A DNA stretch of 64,000 nt. Origin: Owenia fusiformis (Eukaryota > Annelida > Polychaeta > Sabellida > Oweniidae). Position 1 is the stretch's first letter, and every line of letters begins with the position of its first letter. Below the pieces are notes generated by a model that ran no database searches, had not been told where the DNA came from, and worked only from the letters and a program-made list of their open reading frames with translations. The stretch covers positions 28,532,684 through 28,596,683 of the forward strand of contig CAIIXF020000012.1 of NCBI GenBank assembly GCA_903813345.2. Reading direction: 5' to 3'. Both the position numbers and the translations under genes were made by a program. Of this stretch, positions 52,501 to 60,676 are shown one piece after another.

Positions 52501-55500
52501 ATAGAGCTCTAGGGGGCTGCCTCAAAGACATTAAAGTTAATCAATAAGAAAATAAATTGGTGATGTCATTATTAAGAAACGGTTTATACCAATACAAAGA
52601 ATCTTGCTTTAGCCCCCCTCCCCCTCCATCTTCTCTCTTTAACACAGTAAATAACAGATTCTAAAATTGCAGATTCTAAAATTGGTTAATGAGATAAGTT
52701 TTTTATAATTCCCTCATAGACAGGACCTAGTCTTGCTTAAGCCTCCCTCCCCCTCTGTCTTCTCTCTTAGCACTTTGTAAAGCTATAGGATAAGCTATTT
52801 CTTATTTTCCTCCTATGTTCATGACATACATGTTCCAGCAATAGGGTAGACACAACCCCACCCTCTTATAACAAGAAACATTGAGCTGAACGTTCCTAGT
52901 ATATGGTCCCTCATGATTCACCTGCTGTATGATACCTGGTAATTAGAACAGACATTGCAATTTACAGCTTTGCAACTTCTTAGTAGAGCAAATTATGCTT
53001 GGCCCTAGATCAATAATACATATAGACATAACACATACTGTTTTGGAAATTAATAAACATACGTAGTAATGTATGAAATTAATATGTACTGCTTGTAAAC
53101 TTGTAATAGGTCATCTGAAATGAATATGCACTGCTTGTAAACTTGTAATAGGTCACCTGAAATAAATGTTTGTACCCCTGTATCATCAAAATTGAATATG
53201 TATTGGTTGTAACCTTGTAAAAGGTCATCTAAAATGAATATGTTGCCTGTAAAGGTCATCATCTTGTAATAGGTCATCTGAAATGAATATGTACTGCTTG
53301 TAATAGGTCATCTAAAATGAATATGTACTGTTTGCAGGCCATCCAACTGTCCCGCAATTAAAGTTTTCACGCAAATTGCATATATGTCACGCATTTGCAT
53401 CAAATTTTCTCGTCCCCCCCCACCCCCGTTGATAGAGTTAATGAACATGATTTGGATATATACAATTTACAATTTGAACGAAGGTGTTCAAAATTTGGAC
53501 CACAGGTATTCAGATTTGGATCAAGGTGTTCATAATTTGAAGGTAGATGTTCTTCATTTGTAAGTCACTCATTTTAGGTGTTCCCAGGTTGACAGGCTTG
53601 TGTTTGTGACTTTGTATGAAATAAATATATTTGACATAAGGGATGTGTGGTCTAAGGTCTTGAAGCAACTATATTCTGTGTTTGTTCAACTAACTGTTCC
53701 CTCATGATAAGCTATAATAACAACCAAGGTCAGTACTCTCTCCAGGAAATATTTGGATTATGGTGGAAATATTTTCAATATAATGGTTCTGTTGCAATAA
53801 ATCAAATTGATTTCATTTCTACCTTTTACAAGATATAATTCTATATTTCAGTCAATTTTAGATGCTGGTAGCCATGGCCATAGGTATAGGCACCCTGGCT
53901 TGAGCGAGCTGCGGTGTGTATATTCTATTCATGTATTATTATCATAAAAATAGAACTATCTTCTTGATCTGATAGGGTTACATGTAGACATGGTATGTGC
54001 AGACATGTAAAAAGTACATGTAAAACCAGTACAGCTAACAGCATCCATGAACTAAATTTACATTAATTTTTTGAATTTTTCCTACATGAAGATGATACAT
54101 GATAAATCATTAATTAGAAATCTATTCCAAAGTTTATCAGATAAGCAGATATTGAGTAAACATAAAAAGTATATATACTGTATATAGACCCGGTATTTGT
54201 GTTATACTGCATATAAACGAACTAAAAAGATATGTTTTAGAAACAGTTACACTTATAATCTAACCTGGATCCCAGGCATGGTCGAACAGAAATCTTCTTG
54301 GCCCCAGTACGTCCACTTAAATTTCCCCTAGATGGCTCTCCAAGCAGTAAAATTCAACGAAATAAATGATAGAAGCTCATAGCGAAAGGTCATGCAGGCT
54401 GTCGAAACAGACCCCTTAGCACAAGTGCAAACCCATAATAAGCTCTACTTTACTGTTTAACTCTCATAAGTACCAGTATACATTTTATCGTTAATTTGAA
54501 TGGATATGATGCCAACTTGTAAACTATGGGTGTTAATTGTTTGGAAAACACAATTGAAAATCAAATTTGATTGAAAATATATGTACTACTGAAAACAAAA
54601 ACTACTCCAAAAAGAATATAATCTTGCAAAGGTTCCATGGTTAAAGCTAGCACAAAGAAAGGAAGAAAAGAATCGAGGTTAGAGTCACACTGAAATAGAT
54701 TAGACATTAGAAGTATTGCTAATCCTATAGTGTGTCTAACCTCTCATATACCTATATCCAATAAATACCTTGAACAGCGATACATATTTTATAGCTCTTA
54801 TATTTGTAGTACAATATTGGATTTATGGCTTGTGGCCTTACTACTAAATGTATGAGTAGATCTCTTTAGCGCCAAATCGAATAACTCTTTTAAGTCAACA
54901 TCTATAACCTATACATGCTCATGCATTTAGCCTGACTAAATAAGTCAAAGCAACATTTACTACACATAAATGTACTGTCTATACAATAAGGTATACCTAA
55001 AGGTTCAGAAATTTTCCTGTTTGGGTTCAGGTAATAAATTGAGCACAAATAAATATTATACTAGAAAATTCAGTGACCTATATTTTTGTACTTTTAAAGA
55101 GAATGTCACTGAATTTCTATATATTGCAGAAAATTATCACTTTGAACTAATACTGTAGGTTGGGTTTATTTGGTGCTAAAAATTTGGTGATTTTGTCATC
55201 TTTGGCATATTGTCTGCTATTTAATTTGGCGAACACTAGGGCTCGGACATTGCCCTGACGCCACAACTTCCATATACACTGGAACAAAATACATATAGTG
55301 TAACACCTATTCCTTCAATTCAACTACTTTATCTTGTAATTTATTGTTCAAGCAACTCCCCTGGGCCTATTTAGAAGTGATATGTTCTGATTATCACCCT
55401 TATCCTTTTCAGATTTTGTAAAACTTAACAAGAAGTGACTTAAACATACTAGACAGAATTCCCGGGGATCCTTTTTAAATTTTGGCGAAGATGTATATTG

Positions 55501-57562
55501 GCGTTTTTTCAAATTCATCATATTAAAGCGGGCGCCAAATTAACCCAATCTGCATAATCTTGGTACATTGAAATTTGACATACTCAGCAGAAGACTAAAA
55601 GATGTAGATTGTATGGCTCTAATGATAGGTGCATTCGGTATTAAACAACAGCCCAATGAAAATCTGTCCTACTTGACGTGATGCTAAGTTGGAGATGTTA
55701 ATGTTAATAACCTTGTTTTTGTCTATCGCATATTAGTCTATTAGGAAGCAATCAAAATTTCTTAACATTACAGAATTTAGTTAATCTTAAAGGCAGAATC
55801 ACATCTACAGGTGGTGACAAATTGGAAGCAATGCACTTGACTTCGTCTCGTTCCAATACAGAATTTTTCGAGCAGAATATATCCTGTAATGCACTTCAAA
55901 TCATTCTATAACATTTTTATCCTGTGATCCTCTGCAATGCTACTGAGAATGTCCTCTCCGTACCAATATTTTCTCTATTGCGACGGAGATGATCAATGGG
56001 GACAATCTCAGTAGCAAAACAGATTGGTACAGCACAAGAACTGACCAATCAGAAGGCTTCATTTTACAGATCATATGATAAATACAATTACGAAGATCAA
56101 GATGATGTTAATGATTAGTCCTTGCTAGATCTGATTCTGCCTTGAAAATAAAGACATGTACAAACAGAAAATTCTAGACTTTTGTAATATAACATAAACT
56201 TCTATTGTATGCGCCCAAGACCAGAATGTCGGGACGGTATTGGAACTAGATACAGTAAGACTTCAATAGCATAGGCAAAATGGTCCTATCATCGCATGGG
56301 TACTTCGGAAAACTACTGATAATTTCAATTATGATAACTTCGGTTAACTTTGAAGATACAAAAGAACATGGGAAATGGCGATGATAGGTCAAATAGGCAT
56401 TTTGGATATGCATAAAACGAATGTGGATATGACTCAATCCGAATAGCAGTTTTAATTTGTGCGGCCAATGATGACGGACTAGTATGTATCCAACAGACTG
56501 ACTAGAAGTCAGTCTGTTATGATGTACTACTTTCCTGTGGAAATTGCAGTGAAATTTTTTGCACAAAATTATCAATTGGAGGAACCATTTTTTCAATAAA
56601 ATAAACATTACAAAATTTCAATTAAATAGTAAGGTACAATTAAATGCAATAAAAAGTAACATAGCATATTGTCAAGTGGAAATAAAGCTAGTTGAAGTAA
56701 CAAATGTGCAAATTAATTTTACCCAATCGGCCATTTTGAATAGCACTTCCTATGTAAACAAATATATAGAATTGCCAAACTTTAACATAGGTGCCTTATA
56801 GTCTGAATATAATTCAGACTAAATAGGATATAGTCTAGATGACGGACGGACCGATCCTAAAGGATCACTGTGTGAGCCAAAAAGAGATTTGTAAATATAA
56901 GGATAAATCATAAGATAGTGTTGAGCTGATATTTGTAACACAGGTTAAGAGAGGTGTGTGCATATTTTAGCTATTATGGACATTCCTGCGATAGGACCAT
57001 TCAATAGCAAAATTAGAACCACTCCACCAACCACTTCCAATACTGCCTGTGGTCCATCAATTGAGAATTACAACCAAAACAGTTTCCTTATTAAGCCTAA
57101 CTTCATACCCCCCCCCCCCCCTTCATTCACATTCACTGTAACTTCATGGAGGTGTTCATGATGAAAATATAATGAATTGTAAATTGCAAGTTCCACGTTG
57201 CACTAACCTGATAATAAGGAATAACAAGCGAAAAATACACCAAGGTTTTAATATCAAACACTCCAGTGTGCAAACGCATATGCTAAACACGTAACCAACT
57301 CAAAGAATTACGTGTAGAGTTCCCAAAAATGTTTACATATTGACTTGAAATCAGCAAAATAAATCCGAAAATTCGAAGTTTTCCCGGTAAGAGAAAATAA
57401 ACTGCAAATTTAACAATAAAATACCTGCTCAGGATCGCAATCCTTTGGCACAATCGTATCGTATACTTGGAGGAATTGGTCTGGGTCTTGGTTTCTCAAA
57501 GCACAACCTAGAAGAAACGAATATCGAGTGTTTTCTTCAACATTTTTTTCCGCTATGTCCAT
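25508..57562 (-). CDS. Large, mostly disordered protein of about 1235 aa, family not recognised
   Basis: Exons in transcript order: 57425-57562 (ATG at 57562), 49350-50742, 31644-31679, 28642-28751, 25508-27538 (stop TGA). All joins are GT-AG with matching phases (0, 1, 1, 0). The N-terminus (about residues 1-90) looks folded and helical, with ENTRYSFLLGCALRNQDPDQ and VPKDCDPEQVDLIKDEARKI. Then come about 370 acidic, Ser/Asp-rich residues, a run of eight lysines (residue about 500), a coiled, charged KKKIRQQRKKDKKNEQ segment and a His-rich stretch. A motif PVISYAKIAASPKPK follows, and the C-terminus (last 60 residues, to RQVYYEKQRGNFNLEEMVKY) looks conserved. Length and order suggest a scaffold or RNA-associated protein, but that is a guess. 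The gene spans 32 kb, mostly repeat-filled introns. Further microexons may exist (candidates at 47290-47331 and 40492-40518). It starts head-to-head with CDIPT. Confidence 0.85.
27539..28641 (-). other. Intron of the large minus-strand gene
   Basis: It holds a 36-bp x 3 repeat (28081-28188, core GAATCATTA and TTTACCCCCTG), a fragment like the right end of the 15121-15345 element (28200-28310), and the palindromic element at 28345-28621. No extra exon seen. Confidence 0.6.
28345..28621. mobile_element. Foldback element with two nested hairpins
   Basis: Arms of about 42 bp face each other: AAGTTATTGAATGATTTGAA at 28491 and TTCAAATCATTCAATAACTT ending at 28620, loop about 46 bp. An inner hairpin GCGACGGAGA/TCTCCGTCGC lies at 28391-28425. 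A related copy in the opposite orientation lies at 55845-56075 and has only one of the large arms. TGATTGGTCAGA/CTGACCAATCAG marks one edge of each copy. Confidence 0.7.
31644..31679 (-). CDS. 36-nt microexon of the large minus-strand gene
   Basis: On the minus strand it is bounded by an acceptor (gataaatgtcag) and a donor (GTACGTCATAG). It enters and leaves in phase 1 and adds 12 residues (core ENMGRWEEPSK) without disturbing the frame between exons 49350-50742 and 28642-28751. The phases also match without it, so it could be constitutive or a cassette exon. Confidence 0.7.
32569..33069 (+). repeat. 22-bp minisatellite, about 23 copies
   Basis: The unit is GGTTTTACTGTAATCTACAA plus two variable bases (AA or TG), with GGATTT variants every few units that give a multi-unit rhythm. 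It starts exactly where a dispersed repeat (AAACATTTTTGACTGGTCAG at about 32524, then GAGAGGTTTTACTGTA) reaches its 3' end. Confidence 0.95.
33780..34015. repeat. Two dispersed repeats in tandem, degenerate
   Basis: The left half has GCCAAGGGGGTTCACTTTTC and AAAAAATTCCAGAGG, as at 41985 and 44020. The right half has CAAGCCTATTTTCATATTTC then AGGTGGGTGCAGCACC, as in the family at 39939 and 48430. Confidence 0.6.
36030..36890 (+). repeat. 26-bp C-rich minisatellite, about 32 copies
   Basis: The unit is CCCCCCTTCATTCAACCATA plus ATAAGA. Copies differ mainly in the length of the C run (3 to 9). The array lies in the long intron of the minus-strand gene, so the transcript carries G-runs at regular 26-nt spacing. 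Confidence 0.95.
39686..39840 (+). repeat. Dispersed GAACAC/GGTTCTACTGTA repeat
   Basis: It contains CACCTCTCTAATTCAAACAC, TTTCTCAGTCCCAAATTTGA, GAATGTGAACACCTGCTAAT, and at the end GATAAGACAGGTTCTACTGTA. It matches 51642-51795 over most of its length and 45500-45690 in part. Confidence 0.75.
39939..40142. mobile_element. MITE-like element with CAGTGATCTCCC termini
   Basis: The left end CAGTGATCTCCCAAGCATTA and the right end TCCTGGGGAGATCACTG are inverted repeats about 204 bp apart. Inside are GGGCGCAGCACCCACCTGAG and GAAAAATCATGAAAAATTGG. Related copies: 25040-25212, 33880-34015, 48430-48602 and parts of 48990-49250. Confidence 0.7.
40492..40518 (-). other. Candidate 27-nt microexon (weak)
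   Basis: On the minus strand a good acceptor (ctatacttcccag) and a strong donor (GTAAGTACAAC) enclose 27 nt, a multiple of three. Read in phase 1 it has no internal stop. Joined directly to the 36-nt exon it would create a stop, so it could only be used in place of that exon. Confidence 0.25.
40740..40955 (+). repeat. Degenerate 18-bp tandem repeat
   Basis: About 12 units of the type AAGCCCTCAGTATTGTCT with AG or AT variants. Confidence 0.75.
41985..42130 (+). repeat. Dispersed GCCAAGGGGTTCAC repeat
   Basis: TTTGCCAAGGGGTTCACCTT, AAAAAATTCCAGGGGGTTCA and GGCTCAAAATCACTTAAAAA match 33780-33870. Related sequences in either orientation lie at 44020-44115, 47665-47815 and 59727-59890. Confidence 0.65.
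42969..43121 (-). repeat. Dispersed GGTGGTGACA repeat, copy in the long intron
   Basis: It runs from TATTAACATGCAAAATATCA through CATTTGTTACAGGCACCAAC to TCACCACTTCTGGTGGTGGT. It has the same sense as the surrounding gene. Confidence 0.8.
45500..45690 (+). repeat. Dispersed GAACAC repeat, second copy
   Basis: CTTCTCAAATCCGACACTTA, CAATGTGAACACTTTTCTTC, AAATGTGAACACCTGCTAAT and GAACACTTTCAGTCAATTCC follow the order of the copy at 39686-39840. Confidence 0.65.
46621..46915 (+). repeat. 42-bp minisatellite, 7 copies
   Basis: The unit joins CAGCAACAGGTAACAATATT and ATCACTAGTTGAGGGGGCGT. The period is 42, a multiple of three, so repetitive frames stay open on both strands (95 and 112 codons). 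These are repeat artefacts, not genes. Confidence 0.95.
47290..47331 (-). other. Candidate 42-nt microexon of the large gene
   Basis: On the minus strand it ends at a good donor (ATTG|GTATGTTG). It is a multiple of three in phase 1 and reads FKSVESFEMESNI without a stop, similar in style to the neighbouring acidic exons. The acceptor (agtaatactgag) has a poor pyrimidine tract, so support is moderate at best. Confidence 0.35.
47665..47815 (-). repeat. Dispersed GCCAAGG-type repeat, inverted copy
   Basis: Contains TTTAGGCCAAAGTTGTCAAA and GGAAAAGTGAACCCCCCTTC, then TTACTTAAGGGCCTGGCA. The last motif recurs at 59870-59885 (CTAAGGGCCTG). Confidence 0.55.
48112..48410 (+). repeat. Degenerate CTACCCTGTATGATAAGG repeat
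   Basis: About 12 poorly conserved units of 18-25 bp built around TACCCTGTATGATAA. Confidence 0.65.
48430..48602 (-). repeat. Dispersed CAGTGATCTCCC-family repeat, inverted copy
   Basis: The complement of 39939-40142 over most of its length: AAATATGCCAATTTTTCATG, AAATCTCAGGTGGGTGCTGC and ACTTGCTTTAATGCTGGGG, with AAATCACTG at the end. Confidence 0.7.
48917..49250 (+). repeat. 131-bp tandem duplication plus repeat tail
   Basis: ACTAATCTCCATATTTCAAT starts at 48931 and again at 49062, and the following 100 bases (TCTTTCAGTGTTCCTCTCAG onward) are nearly the same in both. The right part runs into a degenerate CAGTGATCTCCC-family end (AGGGAGATGATTG at 49240). Confidence 0.8.
50883..51000 (-). 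repeat. Dispersed GGTGGTGACA repeat (partial)
   Basis: AAGGCATTAATGATAAAATG then TCACCACCTTG at one end, and CCAAACACCATCAACACAAA with ATGTCACCAC at the other. Same sense as the host gene. Confidence 0.65.
51447..51556 (-). repeat. Dispersed GGTGGTGACA repeat (partial)
   Basis: AAAGCATTCACATGCAAAAT, CATTTGTTACAGATGCGAAT, GTCCACAAAAAGTTGGAGAC and CCACCACTTGTGGTGACATA. Same sense as the host gene. Confidence 0.75.
51642..51795 (+). repeat. Dispersed GAACAC repeat, third copy
   Basis: ACACCTCTCTAATCTGAACA, CACCCTTTCTCAGTCATAAT, ATCCTGAAAGTGAACACTTG and a tail TTTTATAGTA match 39686-39840 in order. Confidence 0.7.
52005..52130 (+). repeat. 31-bp tandem repeat, 4 copies
   Basis: The unit is CACCTATTAATAAAGGCTAT then TAATTTTGCCT, with increasing divergence to the right. 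Confidence 0.9.
53065..53335 (+). repeat. Degenerate tandem repeat, unit about 42-48 bp
   Basis: Five or six units share GAATATGTACTGCTTGTAA, ACTTGTAATAGGTCATCT and AAAATGAATATG. A minus-strand 75-codon frame is a by-product of the repeat. Confidence 0.8.
55845..56075 (-). mobile_element. Second copy of the 28345-28621 element, inverted
   Basis: TCGTCTCGTTCCAATACAGA, TGCACTTCAAATCATTC, TTGCGACGGAGATGATCAAT and CTGACCAATCAGAAGGCTTC match the first copy in the opposite direction. Only one of the large foldback arms is present. Confidence 0.7.
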
Positions 57563-57688
57563 TTTTGAGTTTCGGCCATCTTGAATAATTTAGCGTTGTC
57601 AGGCCAGTTTAGCCTCGAACCAAAATCTTTTGACTTTCAAACAGGAAGTGAAGAAGTAAAAATTTACCTGTCCGTTTTGCCACTGTTC
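57563..57688. promoter_or_regulatory. Bidirectional promoter region between the large gene and CDIPT
   Basis: Only 126 bp separate the two start codons of the head-to-head genes. The stretch has an ETS/GABP-type site ACAGGAAGTG (57641-57650) and a YY1-type site GCCATCTTG (57575-57583; CAAGATGGC on the minus strand). Both are typical of TATA-less shared promoters. No TATA box stands out. The minus-strand YY1 site contains an ATG that opens an eight-codon upstream frame overlapping the main start. Confidence 0.7.
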
Positions 57689-60676
57689 ATGGCCAATATG
57701 ACAGACAACGTTTACCTGTTCGTACCCAATCTCATTGGTTAGTGATTAGACTATATACTCATACTTTCCAGTTGAACAGATTTTGTCAAATTGTCTTTTT
57801 TTTAGGCTTTGGAAATTTTTACTTTCCAGATTTATTTTCATGCAGATTTTTCAGTTTTCAGCTCAGAATAAAGCTGGAAGGCTAGGCCTTGATCTACCTG
57901 TATTGAGAGCAACATGATCGACCTGAAACTAAGCTACTGAGATATTGTATTGAATCAGTTGTGAGCAGTGTCTTTGATATTGTGTGACCGTCCTCTTGAT
58001 TCACAGGCATCGGAGCAGATATTAGAGTTCTCCTGACCCCCCCCCCGCTCTCTGTGTATAGATATAATAATATTTTTATATGCTTGGTACACAGAGTTTG
58101 GGGGTAGGTATTTCTTACGATACCTGTGATTCGAAGGCTCGATCATAAATTTCCATTTATGACAGTGTACATGAATAGAAACATTCTTGCGGAGAAATGA
58201 AAAGTATTCAAAATCTAATAGTCTGCTATTTATGCATTTCACGTATTGAATACTCGATTAAACTTTTTTCTCTGCCTGATCCTGGTGTAATGACCCTTGA
58301 TAGAAAGTCACAACTTGCTACTAGTCTCTAGACTTCAACATGTCCCTAGTCCTACTATCCTACCTACCTACCTAGTCTAGGTGCGGTAGAGTGTCCGACT
58401 TGTGAGCAGAGGGTCCTGGGTTCGATTCCCGCATTGGGCATTGAATTTAAGTACACTCCCTTTTGGTTCTGGTATTTACAATTAACTTGTTACACTCGGC
58501 TTCCCAGATGAGTGTGCTCAGGGTCGATACACTCATAGGCCTATGCAGAGGATATTGCAAGTGTTATGTTTTTTCAAGACGTTAGACATGACATGCATGA
58601 ATCTCAGAAACTGTTTTTTCTTTCAGGGTATGCCAGGATTGTCCTCGCCCTAGTGTCATTCTACTTTATGCCAACAGACTATGTAACCGCTACATGGTGC
58701 TATCTTCTCAGTGGCCTCCTAGATGCTTTTGATGGACATGCAGCTAGGATGCTTAATCAAGGTGGGAATCAAGGTTTATAGATTGGGAAATAAGTTTTTA
58801 TGTCTACAATTGGTGGTGACACATTGTTATAGTCCTCAACCTTTTTGTGGATGGTGTTAGGTTGTCAACATTCGCCAGTCAGCATCTATAACAAATGGCA
58901 GGTGGTGACATTTTTCATGTTTATGCCTTTTTATTGTTATACAAGTACGAACACAGTCAATAGATAGTGCTTGATTCAAAAGGATTTTGTATTTTGCCAC
59001 ATGACATCACATTTATCCATTGGGGCTAAAATAAACAAGTTTGAATAAGTTAAATAGTTAAAAGAACCTGTTAATTCCTATAATCTCACATTTTTAATTT
59101 TAACGATAGACCACTTAGTCCACCACAGCAACACCTATATTCCCTGACCTGCTATGTTTCTAGGGCCAATTTATGATTTGTAACATTTGGAAAATCTAGT
59201 TAATAAACCACAAGTACCTTGTCTTCCTCCAAACGCAAGGCTCCAGAGATCATTCACTCTCTGAAGAAAAAGAGTAGATGATGTCTGGAGTCCAGTGTTT
59301 AGAGTATGATACTAAACATGCACTAACTTAACCTGCATTTTCTTTATTAATAGGAACAAAATTTGGTGCTATGTTAGACCAGCTGACAGACCGATGTGCC
59401 ACCATGTGTCTGCTTGTGGTACTTTCCTGTTTCTACCCCCAATATATGATTCTATTCCAAATCAGCATGATCATTGATATTGTGGCCCATTGGATGCATT
59501 TACACAGGTGAGTGGGTGCTCAGGCTCGACATATCCCAGCGCTTGGTAAAAAATTTTGCTGCGGGATAAAGTGATTTCAGAACTACACTAATGCCTGATC
59601 AAAAAATATGCTATCAAGCCATCACATAATTACCATACTATATTACCCTTGCAAAAAATTTCATTTTTCATGTCCTTTTTGAAGATCAAAGTATATGCTA
59701 TCAAGCAATCATACATCTCTATGTCAGGGGAGGCGGCTGGACAAGGATTATTTCAAAAGCATACGGTTTTTCACCATTTTGTGTAGTTTTCAAGTGATTT
59801 TGGGCCAAAACTCTAAAAATTGAACTCCACCTATATTTTAAAAAATTGAACCTTCCTTTGGCAAAAACTGACTAAGGGCCTGTTGGTTGTGCAGGATCTA
59901 ATGTTATATCCCCATTATTATTCCTAAAATAAACAGGTAATTTTGGTGAAAACAGGCAGTTTGGTTCCAACTGCAAATGGAACCCAATGCTTTTTTTATG
60001 TCACCATCAGCAGTGATGACATATTGTTATGGTCTCCAACTTTTTTGTGGGCAGTGTTTGGTGGTTGGTGTTCAGTGGTCGATGTCCAGCAGTTGGTGTT
60101 CGGCATCTGTAACAAATGTCAGGCAGTAACATTTTGCACGTTAGTGGCGTGTACATGTATTTTAGGGATAGAGGTGCAGCACCTACAGTTAATTCATGGC
60201 ACCAATGTTATATTAAAAACTAAAAATGCCAGGCTTTCACGGGTGTTTGAATATGGCATTTAAGCCATCTACTTATGGAGGTAAAAAATTCTGAATGGCC
60301 TAATAGGTCAGGTAATACTGGTTCATCAAATGATTATTCTAGAGACAATCTAAAAAAAACTGAAGAAAAAACATAAAAAATATCAAACAGAAGTTTTATA
60401 TATATTGTTATAGCATGCACATGTATAGTATCCAACTAAACACATTTTGAGGACAGTGTTTGGCATACAGTGGTTGGTTTTCAGTGGTCGGTGTCTGTAA
60501 AAAATGGCAGGTGGTGACATTTTGCATGTACATGCCTTTTTCTAAGACCTTGTAGTTCACATAATTAAACATTATGCCCCATTTCTGGTTTCAGTTCAGT
60601 AATGAGTGGATCTACTAGTCACAAGCAGATAGATCTTGCAGGAAATCCCATTCTACGTCACTATTACACTAATAGG
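57689..60676 (+). CDS. CDIPT: Phosphatidylinositol synthase (CDIPT), 5' part; 3' end off-window
   Basis: Four exons with GT-AG borders: 57689-57737, 58627-58761, 59354-59507, 60595-60676. Their phases (1, 1, 2, 0) give one continuous frame of 140 codons. The start at 57689 gives MANMTDNVYLFVPNLIG, close to vertebrate CDIPT. The CDP-alcohol phosphotransferase signature D-x2-DG-x2-AR-x8-G-x3-D-x3-D is complete (DAFDGHAAR, then G and the two D of GAMLDQLTD), and the HLHSSVMSGSTSHK segment is family-typical. The enzyme joins CDP-diacylglycerol and myo-inositol to make phosphatidylinositol in the ER membrane, the base of all phosphoinositides. The C-terminal third (expected CAGNELFY-type segment) is not seen up to 64000. 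Its exon 4 seeds the 80-bp array that follows. Confidence 0.95.
58376..58530 (+). mobile_element. tRNA-derived SINE-like element in CDIPT intron 1
   Basis: TAGGTGCGGTAGAGTG is an A-box-like sequence, and GGGTTCGATTCCCGC, 37 bp on, is a perfect B box. A non-tRNA tail follows (ACACTCGGCTTCCCAGATGA). The anticodon arm does not pair, so this is not a functional tRNA gene. Confidence 0.65.
58801..58928 (+). repeat. Dispersed GGTGGTGACA repeat in CDIPT intron 2
   Basis: It runs from GGTGGTGACACATTGTTATA through CAACCTTTTTGTGGATGGTG to GGCAGGTGGTGACATTTTTC. Sense with the gene. Confidence 0.8.
59727..59890 (+). repeat. Dispersed GCCAAGG-type repeat in CDIPT intron 3
   Basis: Contains CAAGTGATTTTGGGCCAAAA and CTTTGGCAAAAACTGACTAA then GGGCCTG, which match the family at 33780, 41985 and 47665 with much divergence. 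Confidence 0.5.
59999..60147 (+). repeat. Dispersed GGTGGTGACA repeat in CDIPT intron 3
   Basis: ATGTCACCATCAGCAGTGAT, TATTGTTATGGTCTCCAACT, then GGTTGGTGTTCAGTGG sub-repeats and CATCTGTAACAAATGTCAGG. Near full length, sense with the gene. Confidence 0.8.
60408..60541 (+). repeat. Dispersed GGTGGTGACA repeat just before CDIPT exon 4
   Basis: AGGACAGTGTTTGGCATACA, GGTTGGTTTTCAGTGGTCGG and GGCAGGTGGTGACATTTTGC. It ends about 50 bp before the acceptor at 60593-60594. Sense with the gene. Confidence 0.75.

Larger units (their letters stand above)
50743..57424 (-). other. First intron of the large minus-strand gene (6.7 kb)
   Basis: No further phase-0 exon was found. It contains two GGTGGTGACA repeats, a GAACAC repeat, the tandem repeats at 52005 and 53065, the inverted-repeat element at 55845-56075 and a perfect 12-bp hairpin at 56492-56518 (AACAGACTGACT/AGTCAGTCTGTT, 3-base loop). 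The stretches 53700-55800 and 56520-57420 show nothing else. Confidence 0.6.

Noticed and set aside
56246-56608. 120-codon minus-strand frame in the first intron of the large gene
   Set aside because: No domain, no fitting splice sites or phase, and it crosses a perfect hairpin.
58376-58440. Functional tRNA gene
   Set aside because: A and B boxes are present, but the anticodon and acceptor stems do not pair; a SINE head explains it better.
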